64,000 nucleotides of DNA. Origin: Actinomucor elegans. Taxonomy: Eukaryota > Mucoromycota > Mucoromycetes > Mucorales > Mucoraceae. Positions within the stretch are counted from its first letter, which is position 1; every line of letters begins with the position of its first letter. Positions 44,172 through 54,581 of this stretch are shown here, one piece after another. The position numbers were made by a program, and so were the translations under genes. The notes under the pieces were generated by a model. It made no database searches and was not told the DNA's origin. It was given only the letters and a program-made list of their open reading frames with translations. Where the stretch lies: NCBI GenBank assembly GCA_026027325.1, contig JAMSLZ010000006.1:1798001-1862000 (forward strand), in the 5' to 3' direction.

Positions 44172-45707
44172 ATGAAAGGTTTACACTCATACGTTAACAA
44201 AATCCGTAATCATGTTGATAATGAAAAAGGAAAACCATTGACTCTATTACTATCTGTCAACCATACCCATAAAAACTCCCTCATAAACCAAAATCTCGAG
44301 GTAAAAAAAAAATGACTTGGAGATAGTCTTTTATATATGCTAACACCTTGTTACATTAGTCTGATCAGATCACTTCTACTTGTAATAGCACACTTGAATC
44401 GCCTTGGAACGAAGTCGTAGCCAACCATATCAAAACACTCTTACATCTCGATGAGGGTAATTATGAGTTGGCGTTCAACACGCAGAGAGAAGTAGTCCAG
44501 TAAGTTAGCAGCATATCACTTTTGATTTGACGATACTAACTCGAGATTTTTTTAGAGCTTTTCAAAGGGGCATGTCCAGTATGACACGCTGGTGTTTGCC
44601 TGTACTTTACATATTGAATAATGAGCTGCGTATCATTGCTGATAGAGCAGATGAAGAGCTTCTCAATGCATCAATGGAAGGCGAACGTAAACGATTAGAA
44701 GAGGCCGCCAACATCATTAGTAAATCATTCACCTACTGTATCACGGATCGAGGTGTCTTGGCGACCTCCAAAAAGTTTGGTACCTATTGTATGATCGGTA
44801 TCTTGTTTAGAATCTATTTCAAGGTAAGCGTAATGCACCAATGTGGTTCGATTATACTCATATTCTCCATAGCTGAAGCAACAAAACTTGTGTAAAAACA
44901 TTCTCCGCGCCGTGAAAGTTGCTGATATGCCCGATATCAATGAATTCCCCAAGAGTGATCGAGTGACATTTCGATTTTACCTTGGTAGACTTCATTTCTT
45001 GGAAGAAGATTATGCAAAAGCAGAACATGAACTGGATTTAGCCTTCAAACAATGTACAAACAAAAGTGTCAAGAACAAAGAGTAGGTTTCGAAAAAAAAA
45101 AAAAGACTGTATGATACAAGAATACCAACGCTTCTGTAGATTGATCCTACAAACACTATTGCCTGTCAGATTGATGCGAGGCATCCTGCCTACTAAAGCC
45201 TTATTTAAAAAGTTTCCAAAAGCTCGTCTAGTTTACAGTGATTTAGCGGATGCGATAAAGATGGGCAATGTCAAGGCGTTCAACGTTGCTTTAACTAACT
45301 CTGAGTCGCTTTTAATTCGACAAGGAACTTATTTCGCTATTGAAAAGTCAGAGAGTATTGCCATTAGACAGTTATTTAGAAAAGTGTAAGTTTTTTTTTC
45401 TGATCGTATATTGTGTATATATTGATCCATCGATTTAGATTCTTGGTCTTGGGTTCAAACACGAGAATCCCTATTCCAACCTTCAAAAAAGCTCTTGAAT
45501 TTGAAGGTCTACATGTAGATATAGAAGAAGCTGAATGGATGCTAGCCAATATGATTTATAAGGTATGTATTCTGTAAACTTGTACAATCAGGTTCTAATT
45601 GTTGAATATAGGGCTATATGAGAGGCTATTTATCGCATGAAAAAATGTTTTTGGTGCTCAGTAAAGATAATCCCTTCCCTTCAGTCGCTCAGGTAGCTCA
45701 ATCTTAA
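44172..45707 (+). CDS. PCI-domain protein of the PCID2/CSN12/Thp1 family
   Basis: Seven exons (44172-44300, 44360-44499, 44556-44823, 44879-45081, 45140-45385, 45439-45562, 45612-45707) give 401 residues, the usual family length. PCID2/Thp1 is the PCI subunit of TREX-2, coupling transcription to mRNA export; Csn12 is its paralogue tied to the COP9 signalosome. Diagnostic stretches are RWCLPVLYILNNELRIIA, KKFGTYCMIGILFRIYFK, VTFRFYLGRLHFLEEDYAKA, LPVRLMRGILPT, the winged-helix region EEAEWMLANMIYKGYMRGYL, and the end LVLSKDNPFPSV. Acceptors of exons 4 and 5 were chosen among several AGs as the only ones keeping the frame. Thp1 and Csn12 branches cannot be told apart by eye. Confidence 0.92.
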
Positions 45708-45864
45708 CATTGAAGCGTGTATCTAGTATTCAAGCCACCAATAAAAAGTTGCATGATTTTGTTTTCATGACCTTCCAATAATAATAGCGTCATAAAGAGT
45801 GAGAAAAAAGGGGTCTGATACGCGTGTATTTTCTTTCTTTCTTGTTTATTGCTTACATTAACAC

Positions 45865-46800
45865 ATGGTTCATTGGGATTGCGACGCTGATCTGTCCAAA
45901 GATCACAAGTCTTCCAACGAAAGGCTTGTTGAAATAATATGTGCCAATAATGGTGCACTTTTAAAAGAGTGGCTAGGCAAAGGAAGCGGTGATGGTAAAA
46001 AAGAGCCTTTATGCCGTCAAGTTTTGGCCGAGTTCCAAGCGCAAGGTGTGACTCATCGAAAGACGACTCGGGATATTCGAAACGCCATGACTCAACTGGT
46101 CAAGAGATATGAAGCAACTCAGTCTACGATTAAGAGTAGCGGTAAAGGAAACGATGTGATGCATTATGTAGATGGAAAACCTGTCTATCCTCAAGGCAAA
46201 GATAAATTTGAATGTATGTAATATGTAATATCTGTTAAATGCATCTAATAGTATAACATAGCATGTATGAGAACACGATTCCCATTTTACTGGGATTTAC
46301 GCGAGTATCTAGGTGATACAAACGTAAAACATAAATCAAAAGGTGATGATGATGCAGAAGTGAATAGCTTGGAAGTAGCCAAAAGCTCTGAGCAAATCAA
46401 GAAAACACCCATTAAAAGAAGAAAGAAAGCAGATGAAGAAGATAAAAGACCTGCCAAATATACCACAGCTCGAGTTACTTTTGCTCCAGACTGCCCTCCT
46501 CCTCCTCCTCCGTTCGTAGCAACCGACAATGAAAAAACCACCAAGAAAGATTATCACAAAGAATATCTTGAACTCAAAAGACGCAAGATTGAAATCCAAC
46601 AGCATGAAATGATGATCATTTATCAGACAAAAGCTATTGAACTCATGTCCCAGCACTGCAATACACCTGAAGATAAAGAAGAATTGAGACGTATGGTAAA
46701 AACTTTTGGTAAAAACGCATTTCCATCACTTGATTTTAGCACCAATAATACCCAAGCTACTGAAGAAGAAGACGAATTATTCTACTCTGACTGTAATTAA
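45865..46800 (+). CDS. Myb/SANT-like DNA-binding protein, function unknown
   Basis: Two exons (45865-46213, 46262-46800) give 295 residues. The first 100 residues (RLVEIICANNGALLKEWLGK, then TTRDIRNAMTQLVKRYEATQ) have the tryptophan spacing and helix pattern of the Myb/SANT-like domain that is common in fungal and oomycete proteins, often transposon-derived. The middle has a bipartite basic stretch (KTPIKRRKKADEEDKRPAK), a likely nuclear signal, then a run of six prolines, and a C-terminal coiled coil (EYLELKRRKIEIQQHEMMII). It may be a domesticated transposon-associated factor. It follows the PCI gene by 157 bases on the same strand. The gene model is good; the domain call is tentative. Confidence 0.72.
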
Positions 46801-47914
46801 TTGAAGAAATCAATAAAGTTGTTTTCTCTTCAAGAATCCGCTTATCTATTTCATATCAAGAGCGTTCCAGTTCAGGGCATTGACAAATTAAGATTCTAGA
46901 CGAACAGTATGAAGAATGCAATATAGCAGAGTCTGAAATAGTTAGTTTGAGGTTGGGCCTGGTGCAACAACTCGTTTTGAGCATGGACCACTAATCCAAT
47001 GTGATATTGGGCCCAACATTTTCCACGTTAAAACGATATTTGCCCTGTCAATTTTCTAAAGCGAAAAAAAAAAAGTGTATCTCAGGAATCGAAAATATAT
47101 ACCTAAAAATTGCGAACGTGCTATAAAACCGATGAATTCATATTCATACTTTGGTTATTTAATAAAAAGGATTAGATAATTGTATTGATGATAGTAGCTT
47201 TGCGGAAAACTGAAAAGAAAAAAAATTGCTTCATAGAGCAAAAGCCATATATATTCGGAGTTTGTTAGATATTGGAGTACTTGGATTTATAATTATCAAA
47301 CATAATTTGTTGGACAAAACGCCTTTTATTCTATGTATTTCCTGTAATCCAAGCTTCTATCTTGATAGTTTTTATTTTGTACATACCTTTGTGAATATGA
47401 TGAGTTAATCGAATACCTGATAGTCAACGAAATAGATGAATTTTACGTCAAGCCAGCAAATTAATGTTAATAAACTTAACGAGGGTGAATAAATGCAGAC
47501 TAATATAGAAGCGCTAGGTAAACAGGAGAGTTATAATGTAGATGTGCTGTTAACCAGGAATAGTCCTATTAAGTGCTGTATTTATTGAACCATGTAGATA
47601 TAGAAAAATCACAGCGGTCAAACTTGACTAAACATCAAAAGGAATACCAGAAACCAAATATTGGCAGGCATTGCAAGCCCATCATCTATTCTTGCTCAAT
47701 AAATATGTTTTTATGGGTCACACTTTGATAGTTATTGGCTATGGATAGCATTTGATAGATATCTGTTGCTAAGGACTGTTTACATGGTTGCTAGGAACAG
47801 AGAACTTGAACAACTGGCTCCATTACACGTGACCAGATTTTACATAAGCATCCCTTTGTGCTCGACCTTTTAAAATACTCTTTTTTTCTTCTTCTTTTCT
47901 TTACCTTAATCAAA
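46801..47914. other. Intergenic region, Myb/SANT-like gene to ERV46
   Basis: About 1.1 kb with one repeat-family copy at 46955-47025 (minus). AT-rich, no gene supported. The ERV46 promoter has a pyrimidine-rich stretch (47879-47905) just before the ATG. Confidence 0.55.
46955..47025 (-). repeat. Dispersed ~80-base repeat family, copy 13
   Basis: On the minus strand it reads TGTTGGGCCCAATATCACAT, then TGGATTAGTGGTCCATGCTC, then AAAACGAGTTGTTGCACCAG. It retains the longer 3' extension ending in CCAGGCCC that copies 12 and 17 also hint at. Confidence 0.55.
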
Positions 47915-49278
47915 ATGGCGAAGAAAGGGTCAGTCTTTAGTAATCTAAGACAGTTTGATGGTTATGCCAAAACCTTGGATGACTTTCGCGTCAAAACAAC
48001 CACAGGTGCATCTGGTAATATTCTTTCGTGTTACAGTATAAGCTGAAGCTCACCTTTTTGCTTGACAGTAACCATCATTAGTGCACTTATTATTATCGCC
48101 CTCATTTGCTCTGAATTAATTACATATACCACTTCTACATGGAGACCGAGTTTGGTTGTAGATAAAAGTCGAAAAGAGAAAATGTCCATTAATTTCAACA
48201 TCACCTTTCCACATATGCCTTGTCACAGTAAGATACTTCAAAATAATGTTCTAAAAATGTTTGTACTGACGCGCTAATGTAGTGACGAACGTTGATATCA
48301 TGGATGATACAGGCGAACACTCTTCTGGCTATTCGCAAGATGTGACTAAAGTTAGACTGGATATAAATGGTGTTCCTATTGAGACTGGAGAAACAGTCAG
48401 TATGTTTTATCGAAATGCTTAGGCTCAAAATACACAACATCTAACAGACCTTTTTTTTTTGTTCAATAGAATTGGGAGATCACACTTCAGGTGCTGAGAA
48501 AGCGCTGCGACCTGCCAAAGAATGCGGCAGCTGCTATGGTGCCACTTCATTACGTGATGACGGCTGCTGTAATACTTGTCAAGAAGTTCGCGAAGCATAT
48601 GTCAAAAAAGGATGGGGCATGGTTAATGTCAAAGAAATCGATCAATGTATTCGTGAAGGATGGTTGGAACGTCTTGAGAAACAATCCAATGAAGGCTGTA
48701 ACATATACGGTCATTTACTGGTGAATAAAGTCAGAGGCAACTTTCATTTTGCACCTGGAGACGCATTTCAGACCAATTCCATGCACATTCACGACTTGAA
48801 AGAATTCACTACTGGTGCTTCCGATGGACGCAAGTTTGATTTATCGCATACTATTCATAAGCTCAAGTTTGGACCTGATACGAAAGATGAAACAGAGGAT
48901 ATTTTGGCAGTAACGAATGCATTAGCAGATGTTTCGAAAAAGAGTGAAAGAGGTCAATCCGTGTTCCAGTACTTTTTAAAGATTGTTTCCACCGAACTTC
49001 GTCCCATTAATGGTATACCCACTTTCACCAATCAATATTCGGTTACTCAGAACGAGAAGGAAGGTATCAAAGGAGGATTGCCTGGTGTATTCTTCATGAT
49101 GGAGATCTCACCAATGCAAATCACATACAAAGAAACACGTAAATCATTCACCAGCTTTTTGACAGGTGTATTAGCTATTATTGGTGGTGTTTTTACCGTA
49201 GCTGGATTAATAGATCGCGTTGTTTATAGAGCAGAAAGAGCGTACAAAAAGAAGGTTGAAATGGGAAAAACACTATGA
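47915..49278 (+). CDS. ERV46: ERV46/ERGIC3 cargo receptor
   Basis: Four exons (47915-48014, 48069-48227, 48283-48399, 48470-49278) give 394 residues. Erv46 forms a complex with Erv41 in COPII/COPI vesicles and retrieves leaked ER proteins. The N-terminus RQFDGYAKTLDDFRVKT precedes membrane segment 1 (about 34-54, TIISALIIIALICSELITY). The luminal domain contains the hallmark cysteines CGSCYGA and CCNTCQEVREAY (about 144-165), then NFHFAPG and the FKIVST-like FLKIVSTELRP. Membrane segment 2 is about 352-376, followed by a Lys-rich cytosolic tail (RAYKKKVEMGKTL). The donor of intron 3 was set at GTCA|GTATGT, which keeps the frame (ETVKLGDH). Confident. Confidence 0.95.
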
Positions 49279-50149
49279 ATAAATACTTTCAATATACATA
49301 TAACTATAACCTATATTAAATTGATTTTTTAGTGACCCTAATTTTTGGCCATTTTTTTTCTAGTTTCAAAATATGAGCAGTATCATCGTTAATGATTCCT
49401 TGATACTACTATGATTGCCATTATCATATACTTACTTTTTATATGGTGCGTTATTCTGCTGTATGTAATCTTCCGTTCGCTAAACATTAATATGTGCCTT
49501 AAAAGGGATTTGTAGTAACGAAAAGAATGCTGAAAAGTTGCTCTTAACGACGAAAAGCGCCATATAACTAAAAGAACACTTCAATTTTCCGCTCTAACAT
49601 ATGTATCATCTGGTAACCCTATTAGGATTATTTCAGATGTAAAGATCTCAATTAGATTTGACAATTTGGGTAAAGTTAGCTTATAAAAAAACATTTAGTA
49701 AAAACAATATCAAAAGCTAATACAAAGACGTCCCAGTATAAAACTTCTCATTTTTAACACAGGTGTATCGGATATTTAAACAATTATGTTACAAAGACAA
49801 AGAAAATATGTCCTGAACTTTGATTACGTTTTTCAAAATAAAAGATGACCAAAAACACTGAAAGATTTTAAAGTAAAAGATTGTATCGAAGAATGTAAAT
49901 GTCTTTTGATACGTTAATTGCTTGAAATGCTGTGGATAAAAATCCCACTTTTTTATTTCTTTTTATAAATGTGATCTTAACTCGAATATGTTATGCGCAA
50001 TAAAAAATACAATTGCATAATTTCTGTCCTTCTATAACGAATTGTTCAACAAAATATAATCTACGACGCTGTTCTTAGATTCTATAAAAATAAACATTGG
50101 AGTCTTAAATACGTTTTCATGTGATACCTTTTAGAATTGTTTTTCAGAT

Positions 50150-50250
50150 TAGTAGATCTCTCCATCGATCCCGCTTTAATATCATGTTTGATTAGTAAAT
50201 TACACTTAGAATGAGCTATTGGATCTATTACAGCTACTGGCTTCCTGCAA
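50150..50250 (+). repeat. Dispersed ~80-base repeat family, copy 14
   Basis: Reads AGATCTCTCCATCGATCCCG, CTTTAATATCATGTTTGATT, then TTAGAATGAGCTATTGGATC and TATTACAGC. Full-length. Confidence 0.65.
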
Positions 50251-50324
50251 TGCAACCAGTATACTATAATCATCAGGAATTGATCAGTAATGGCATCCAT
50301 TTCATATTACCTACCAGATCTAAT

Positions 50325-50395
50325 GGATGATAGATCTCTTGATCGACCTTGCTCAAAAATAGTATTTGAGTACGGCTTCCATGTTCAGCATATAC
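50325..50395 (+). repeat. Dispersed ~80-base repeat family, copy 15
   Basis: Reads GATAGATCTCTTGATCGACC, TTGCTCAAAAATAGTATTTG, then a weak match to the 3' end (TGTTCAGCATATACTGCTGA). Confidence 0.5.
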
Positions 50396-50613
50396 TGCTG
50401 AGTTTACTAGAACCCTAAACATACTTTTAAAAAGCATTTTTATTTTATTTTTTATTTTCATTCACATCAATGAAATGTGACCATTCGACTTTGTTTATTA
50501 CTAAATGAGATATTACAATGAATAATAAGTCATAATTTTTTTTTTTATTAATGTACAAAATGTGAAGAATAATTGAAGGGGGATCTATAAATGCGTGTCG
50601 AAAAGCAGCTATT

Positions 50614-50943
50614 TTACTTTCTCTTCTTTGGAATCTTTTTGTAAGTTTTCTTTCCAGAGAACAAATCAACGTAATCAGGTAACTCGGCTTCTTTCTTTTT
50701 GTCTTTTTTCTTATCTGGCACTTCGGGAGATTGAGTCTCTGCAGCCGTCATATCAATATCTTGATCTGCACTTTCAACGGTTGATTTTTCTTTGGTTGAT
50801 TGGAATAAGGATGCAGGTACGGAAATCTTTTTATCTTTTCCGCCTTTTTTGCCAATGACAGGTTCTCCCACTATCTTTTTGACTGCGAGTACCTCCTTTT
50901 CTTTTTTTGAAGGTCTTTTATAGAATTTGGCGCTTTTACCCAT
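50614..50943 (-). CDS. Small Lys-rich conserved-looking protein, probably nuclear
   Basis: A single exon of 109 residues. The N-terminus MGKSAKFYKRPSKKEKE and the C-terminus GKKTYKKIPKKRK are both strongly basic, with an acidic Gln/Glu-rich middle. I recall similar MGKSAKF-starting small proteins in other fungi but cannot name a family. Such composition is common in nucleolar and ribosome-assembly proteins, which is inference only. No domain, membrane segment or catalytic motif is visible. The ATG is in a clean context, and clear 3' AT-rich DNA follows the stop. Confidence 0.65.
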   Translation of the reverse strand: MGKSAKFYKRPSKKEKEVLAVKKIVGEPVIGKKGGKDKKISVPASLFQSTKEKSTVESADQDIDMTAAETQSPEVPDKKKDKKKEAELPDYVDLFSGKKTYKKIPKKRK

Positions 50944-51820
50944 TTGATGTGCAGAGTTTAATAGAAAAAAGTTTGGGTCATTAGCATTTATTATTCAAAA
51001 TTCATGCTCGAAGCTAAGCCACGGATAGATGCTATTAGATAGCCGCTTAAAAAGCTATAGCGCTAGCTCTGGACCTGGATCGTGCATACGGTGGGCTAGC
51101 CATTTCACCTCTTGCAAAATGAGCTGCGAAACAAACGTAACAAGCTGATCTAGTGTAGTATTAATTGCTCGAAATCGGTCGGATGCTGCTAGTTTACTCG
51201 ACTTTTGTGATTATGCTTCAACTAGATATGGAAGTCCACTATCAACCGCGAATGATCATAAAAGAAACAGTGTTTAATTTGCCTCTTTTTTAATTACCTT
51301 TAATAATATAATATATCATAGGCATAGTTTGGGTTATGGTTGTTATTCGCAATATATGCGTTAATAATATTTACTGTTTATTGGGCAAACTAATAAGAAT
51401 ATAATGCCTTATCTATGTTACTGTTATTATATTACTGTTTGGAATCGAACTCGAAACACTTTTATACAATATTACCATATTTTTACTTGAACAAAATTAA
51501 ATATTTTCATGTATTTACCTAGTTGTATATTGTTAGGTATTAGCTGTACTATAGATCTTACAGATTCTCTTTTCTACGGTATTTATCCTAGCAATTATAT
51601 GAATGAGAAACAAAAACATAAACACCAGTCAGCTTCACATCGTTATATGCTTTAAGAATTCTTATTGGCAAGATCTTTTTCTGTAAGAACCTATAACGTT
51701 TGATTTTATTCTTTACAACAGCTAATAGCTACTCTATTGAGTTGAACTCGGAAGAATACAAAAAAAAGGAGCATATATGAGTTATATCCTTAATACGCAA
51801 TGTACTTGACAATATCTAGA

Positions 51821-51843
51821 TATATATATATATATATATATAT
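51821..51843. repeat. (TA)n microsatellite, left flank of the 300-base block
   Basis: About 11 TA units. A second (TA)n lies at 52141-52154 on the other side of the block. Confidence 0.85.
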
Positions 51844-52139
51844 TTGGGCTCTAAGTACATGAAGAGAATCGTAACCAGGGTTTGATATCATGTAGGGACA
51901 ATTCTTAGCTAGCAGCATGTACATTCTACTTCCCCTCTCTCAGCCACTTCTACAGGTTTCTGGTAAACTCTATCGCCAGTAATAGCCGCCAAGCTACCAA
52001 CCATATGGGGCTTACGGTTCGACACCAAATATACTAAGTAGGACCACCAGGTAGTGAGATTTACCTCTAAACTCTTCCACAGACTCAGTGGGTGGGACTG
52101 CAACCCCTGGCCATACCATCCGGCGCTGGCTCCAGATGG
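51843..52139 (-). mobile_element. Candidate short interspersed element or other insertion inside a TA microsatellite
   Basis: A block of about 297 bases, clearly GC-richer than its surroundings, is bounded on both sides by (TA)n. This is the pattern expected from insertion into a TA repeat with a duplicated target, or from a short element with a TA tail. On the plus strand GGTTCGACACC (about 52015-52025) resembles a Pol III B box, but I find no matching A box or tRNA cloverleaf. No coding domain is recognisable. Identity as a SINE is a guess. Confidence 0.35.
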
Positions 52140-52384
52140 ATATATATATATATTTCTTTCAAAAAGCCACTATTATAATGATTCATTACTTTACTTTTCT
52201 TTTATTAGGCCCGAATATTCTCGGATTAACTTTTTATTAGTTTAGAAGGAGAGATAGTGTCCAATATCAAAGTGGTTTGCTGCTTTTGCAGTTGACACAG
52301 TAATGACAATAGGAGACCGTTTAATTTGATCAAGCTCTTGTACATTTTATATAAACATGAAACGCAGATTTGTCAAAAAACATA

Positions 52385-52830
52385 GCTTATCAAAAAGTTC
52401 ATACCAGTTTATGTCCATTCACTCATCCAACCATATTGCTCTTGAATCTTTTCCAGACTTGGGTCTCTGCTTTTTTTTAATGATAGATTTATATTTAATT
52501 CTTTTAACGTTATAAATAGTACTGCAAGGAACTTTAAGATCCTTGAACAGTCGTATAAGTTCATTTGCTTAGATAACAGTAACAAAAGGATTAATATCAA
52601 TACAATTGGTAATCGTCTTTTTGTGTTTTTCAGTCAAGATACGTCTACGGTCCTTTGTTTTATTGCCCATCAAATACGTTATCAGAGCTACTACTCGTAC
52701 TGCTTCACCTATATCCTCACCACACGAATATGAGTATCCGATTATTTCGCTACAGTCAATATACTTGAGGCATGACTTTTTGGGTATACAGTGTACATGC
52801 GCTACCATCAAAGACAATGGTTCAGCCTGA
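52385..52830 (-). pseudogene. Decayed Tc1/mariner-type transposase, N-terminal part
   Basis: On the minus strand three pieces follow in order but in two frames. First is RRRILTEKHKKTITNCIDIN, then PFVTVI and a stop, then in the same frame ANELIRLFKDLKVPCSTIYN. Next, in another frame, come LNINLSLKKSRDP and EKIQEQYGWMSEW. They match the paired helix-turn-helix N-terminus of Tc1-like transposases common in Mucorales (ILTEEHK...FIDxNPSA, FKDLKVS-STVYN, CNLSLKKA, EKIQERYEWV). At least one in-frame stop and a frame shift break it, and the catalytic DDE part is absent, so it cannot make transposase. Inverted terminal repeats were not found. Confidence 0.75.
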
Positions 52831-53241
52831 TAGCCTCTTCAGGCAAAAACTAACTTGTGAATAACCTTATTGAATGTATTAGGCCAAGATTCCTCTCTTG
52901 CAGCAGGTTGTTTTATTTAGAGTTACAAAAATATTAAATGTGCGTTTAGCAAGCGAACTACTTGTATAGCACCCAAAAAATACTTGTACAGGGTTTGAGC
53001 ATTAAGCTTTTATTAAACAGGCCAGAGTGAAACGCTCAGCTTATTATCAGGAATCATTGTTCAAATGGCTAAATTCCCGACTTGCTCGAGTTATTGGGAT
53101 GAAAAAAAAAGCTCTGTTCGTATTTAGAATTAATTAAAAAAGAATACACATCAAATAAACATAGACTATTAACTTCCTTTTTGATCGTTAGTTTTTTTTT
53201 ACAACTCGTTTCTTTTTCAGCTTGATAAACTATATAAAAAA

Positions 53242-54334
53242 ATGATCAGTCATGAGCTACTTGGCACGGTCCCCAATAACAGCAAAGATAAATACAGCTT
53301 AGTGGACGAGATCTTAACTGCGACAACGTATTATGAAGCATTAGGGCTACCTGATGATTGTAGCTACAACGACATTCGAAGAGCTTATATCAAAGTACGT
53401 ACAACCACCAGACTGTATATAGTTGAATAATCCTCTTTTTGAAGAAAAGCAGAATATGTCATCCAGACAAATTCGTACCTCCATATCCCAAAGCCACCAA
53501 AAGCTTTCAATGTACAAGTATACATAGTATATATGCTTCTACAGATGTATCTAAAATCATTTTCTACTATAGTGCTGTCTACGGCCTATAATACTCTCAG
53601 TCAACCATCCAAGAAATTGACTTATGATACACATCAAAAATTTAGTGATTTAAGTCAATACACACCTTGCTGTTCTGAGGATAATGCGGTAGATATATTC
53701 CAACAAGTGATCAGACAGGTGAAATACAGAGTCAATTTGATTCCTTCATGTATGCGTTAACACATACCTACAATACAGCTCTATGTCGAAATTATGGACG
53801 GGGAATTTCAAACATTACGCACAGTTATACGTAAGACGAGAAATCATAATATTTGTGCATAAAGCTAAACCCGGTTTACATAGACGCTATGAACGAAACA
53901 AATCGACTAATTCATATCAACGATGATGTGTTATCAATAGCTGAAGTAGGGTTTTTAAAAATAAGAGACGTCATTCTATGTAAGTAGAGTTAAAATATAA
54001 ATCCCCACATGACTGATATACAATACACTCAGCCTCACAGAAATACTACGGTATTGTTCAATTTGAGCTTTTGCGCTTATATGACCTGCAGGATGAAATA
54101 AGGAGTTTGTCTTACTTTGACGTGTGGCGCCGACTTTCATTATCTGTCTCTATTGTAAAAACAATCATTCAAATACCTCTTTTAATCAATACCGCTTTCA
54201 AGGAGGAGGATAGCGATAATAGATGTAAACAGCCAGGAAGTTACAGCCACCGAGAAGGTGGATTACTAGGTTTACATATAGAAAATGGATTAGAAAAAGC
54301 CATAAGCTTATTCGAATCAAATCAAGTGTTCTAG
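53242..54334 (+). CDS. J-domain (DnaJ-type) co-chaperone with an unusual C-terminus
   Basis: Six exons (53242-53394, 53445-53511, 53573-53718, 53779-53830, 53884-53979, 54033-54334) give 271 residues. The J domain is at about 28-85: TTYYEALGLPDDCSYNDIRR, then the essential CHPDKF, then FQLLSTAYNTLSQPSKKLTY. The HPD motif is intact, so stimulation of an Hsp70 ATPase is expected. There is no Gly/Phe region, zinc finger or class I/II substrate domain. The C-terminal 150 residues (LYVEIMDGEFQTLRTV, FELLRLYDLQDEIRSLSYFD, LSLSVSIVKTIIQIPLLIN) are unfamiliar, making this a class C J-protein. Exon boundaries in the J domain were fixed by its known pattern; the later small exons are less certain. Confidence 0.78.
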
Positions 54335-54581
54335 TTACTTGTAATTCAATGAGTACCGCTGCTTCTATATGATCAAGTTTGGCCCATACTAGATTCTATT
54401 ATTATCGATAAATGATTGAAATTTGGTAATAAAAAACGAAAAACTAAGCCCTGTTTCTGTTTTGTTTAGTATATAGCTAAATAATAGAATGCGCTTGACG
54501 TTTCTTTTTCTTTCTTCATATCTTGTTCCATCCTACGTGAACTTTAGAAGCCCTCTTTTTTTTTTTTATATTATACCAATA

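Larger units (their letters stand above)
49279..50613. other. Convergent intergenic region, ERV46 to small basic-protein gene
   Basis: About 1.3 kb, AT-rich. Two repeat-family copies lie at 50150-50250 and 50325-50395. No gene supported. Confidence 0.55.
50944..53241. other. Transposon graveyard between the small basic-protein gene and the J-protein gene
   Basis: About 2.3 kb with no intact gene. It holds a GC-richer 300-base block flanked by TA repeats (51843-52139) and a broken Tc1-like transposase (52385-52830, minus). A GC-richer stretch at 51010-51200 carries a fragment (minus strand, CCGACCGATTTCGAGCAATT) that may be another worn repeat copy. Confidence 0.6.

Noticed and set aside
45121..45139. 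Earlier acceptor for exon 5 of the PCI gene
   Set aside because: Splicing at ATACAAG leads to an in-frame TAG; the CTTCTGTAG acceptor keeps the frame and the family sequence.
51430..51460. Possible tRNA 3' end (minus strand GAGTTCGATTCC)
   Set aside because: No acceptor stem, D-arm or A box could be found upstream; the flanks are plain AT-rich DNA.
52010..52030. tRNA gene from the B-box-like GGTTCGACACC
   Set aside because: No cloverleaf can be folded around it; kept only as a hint for a SINE-like element.
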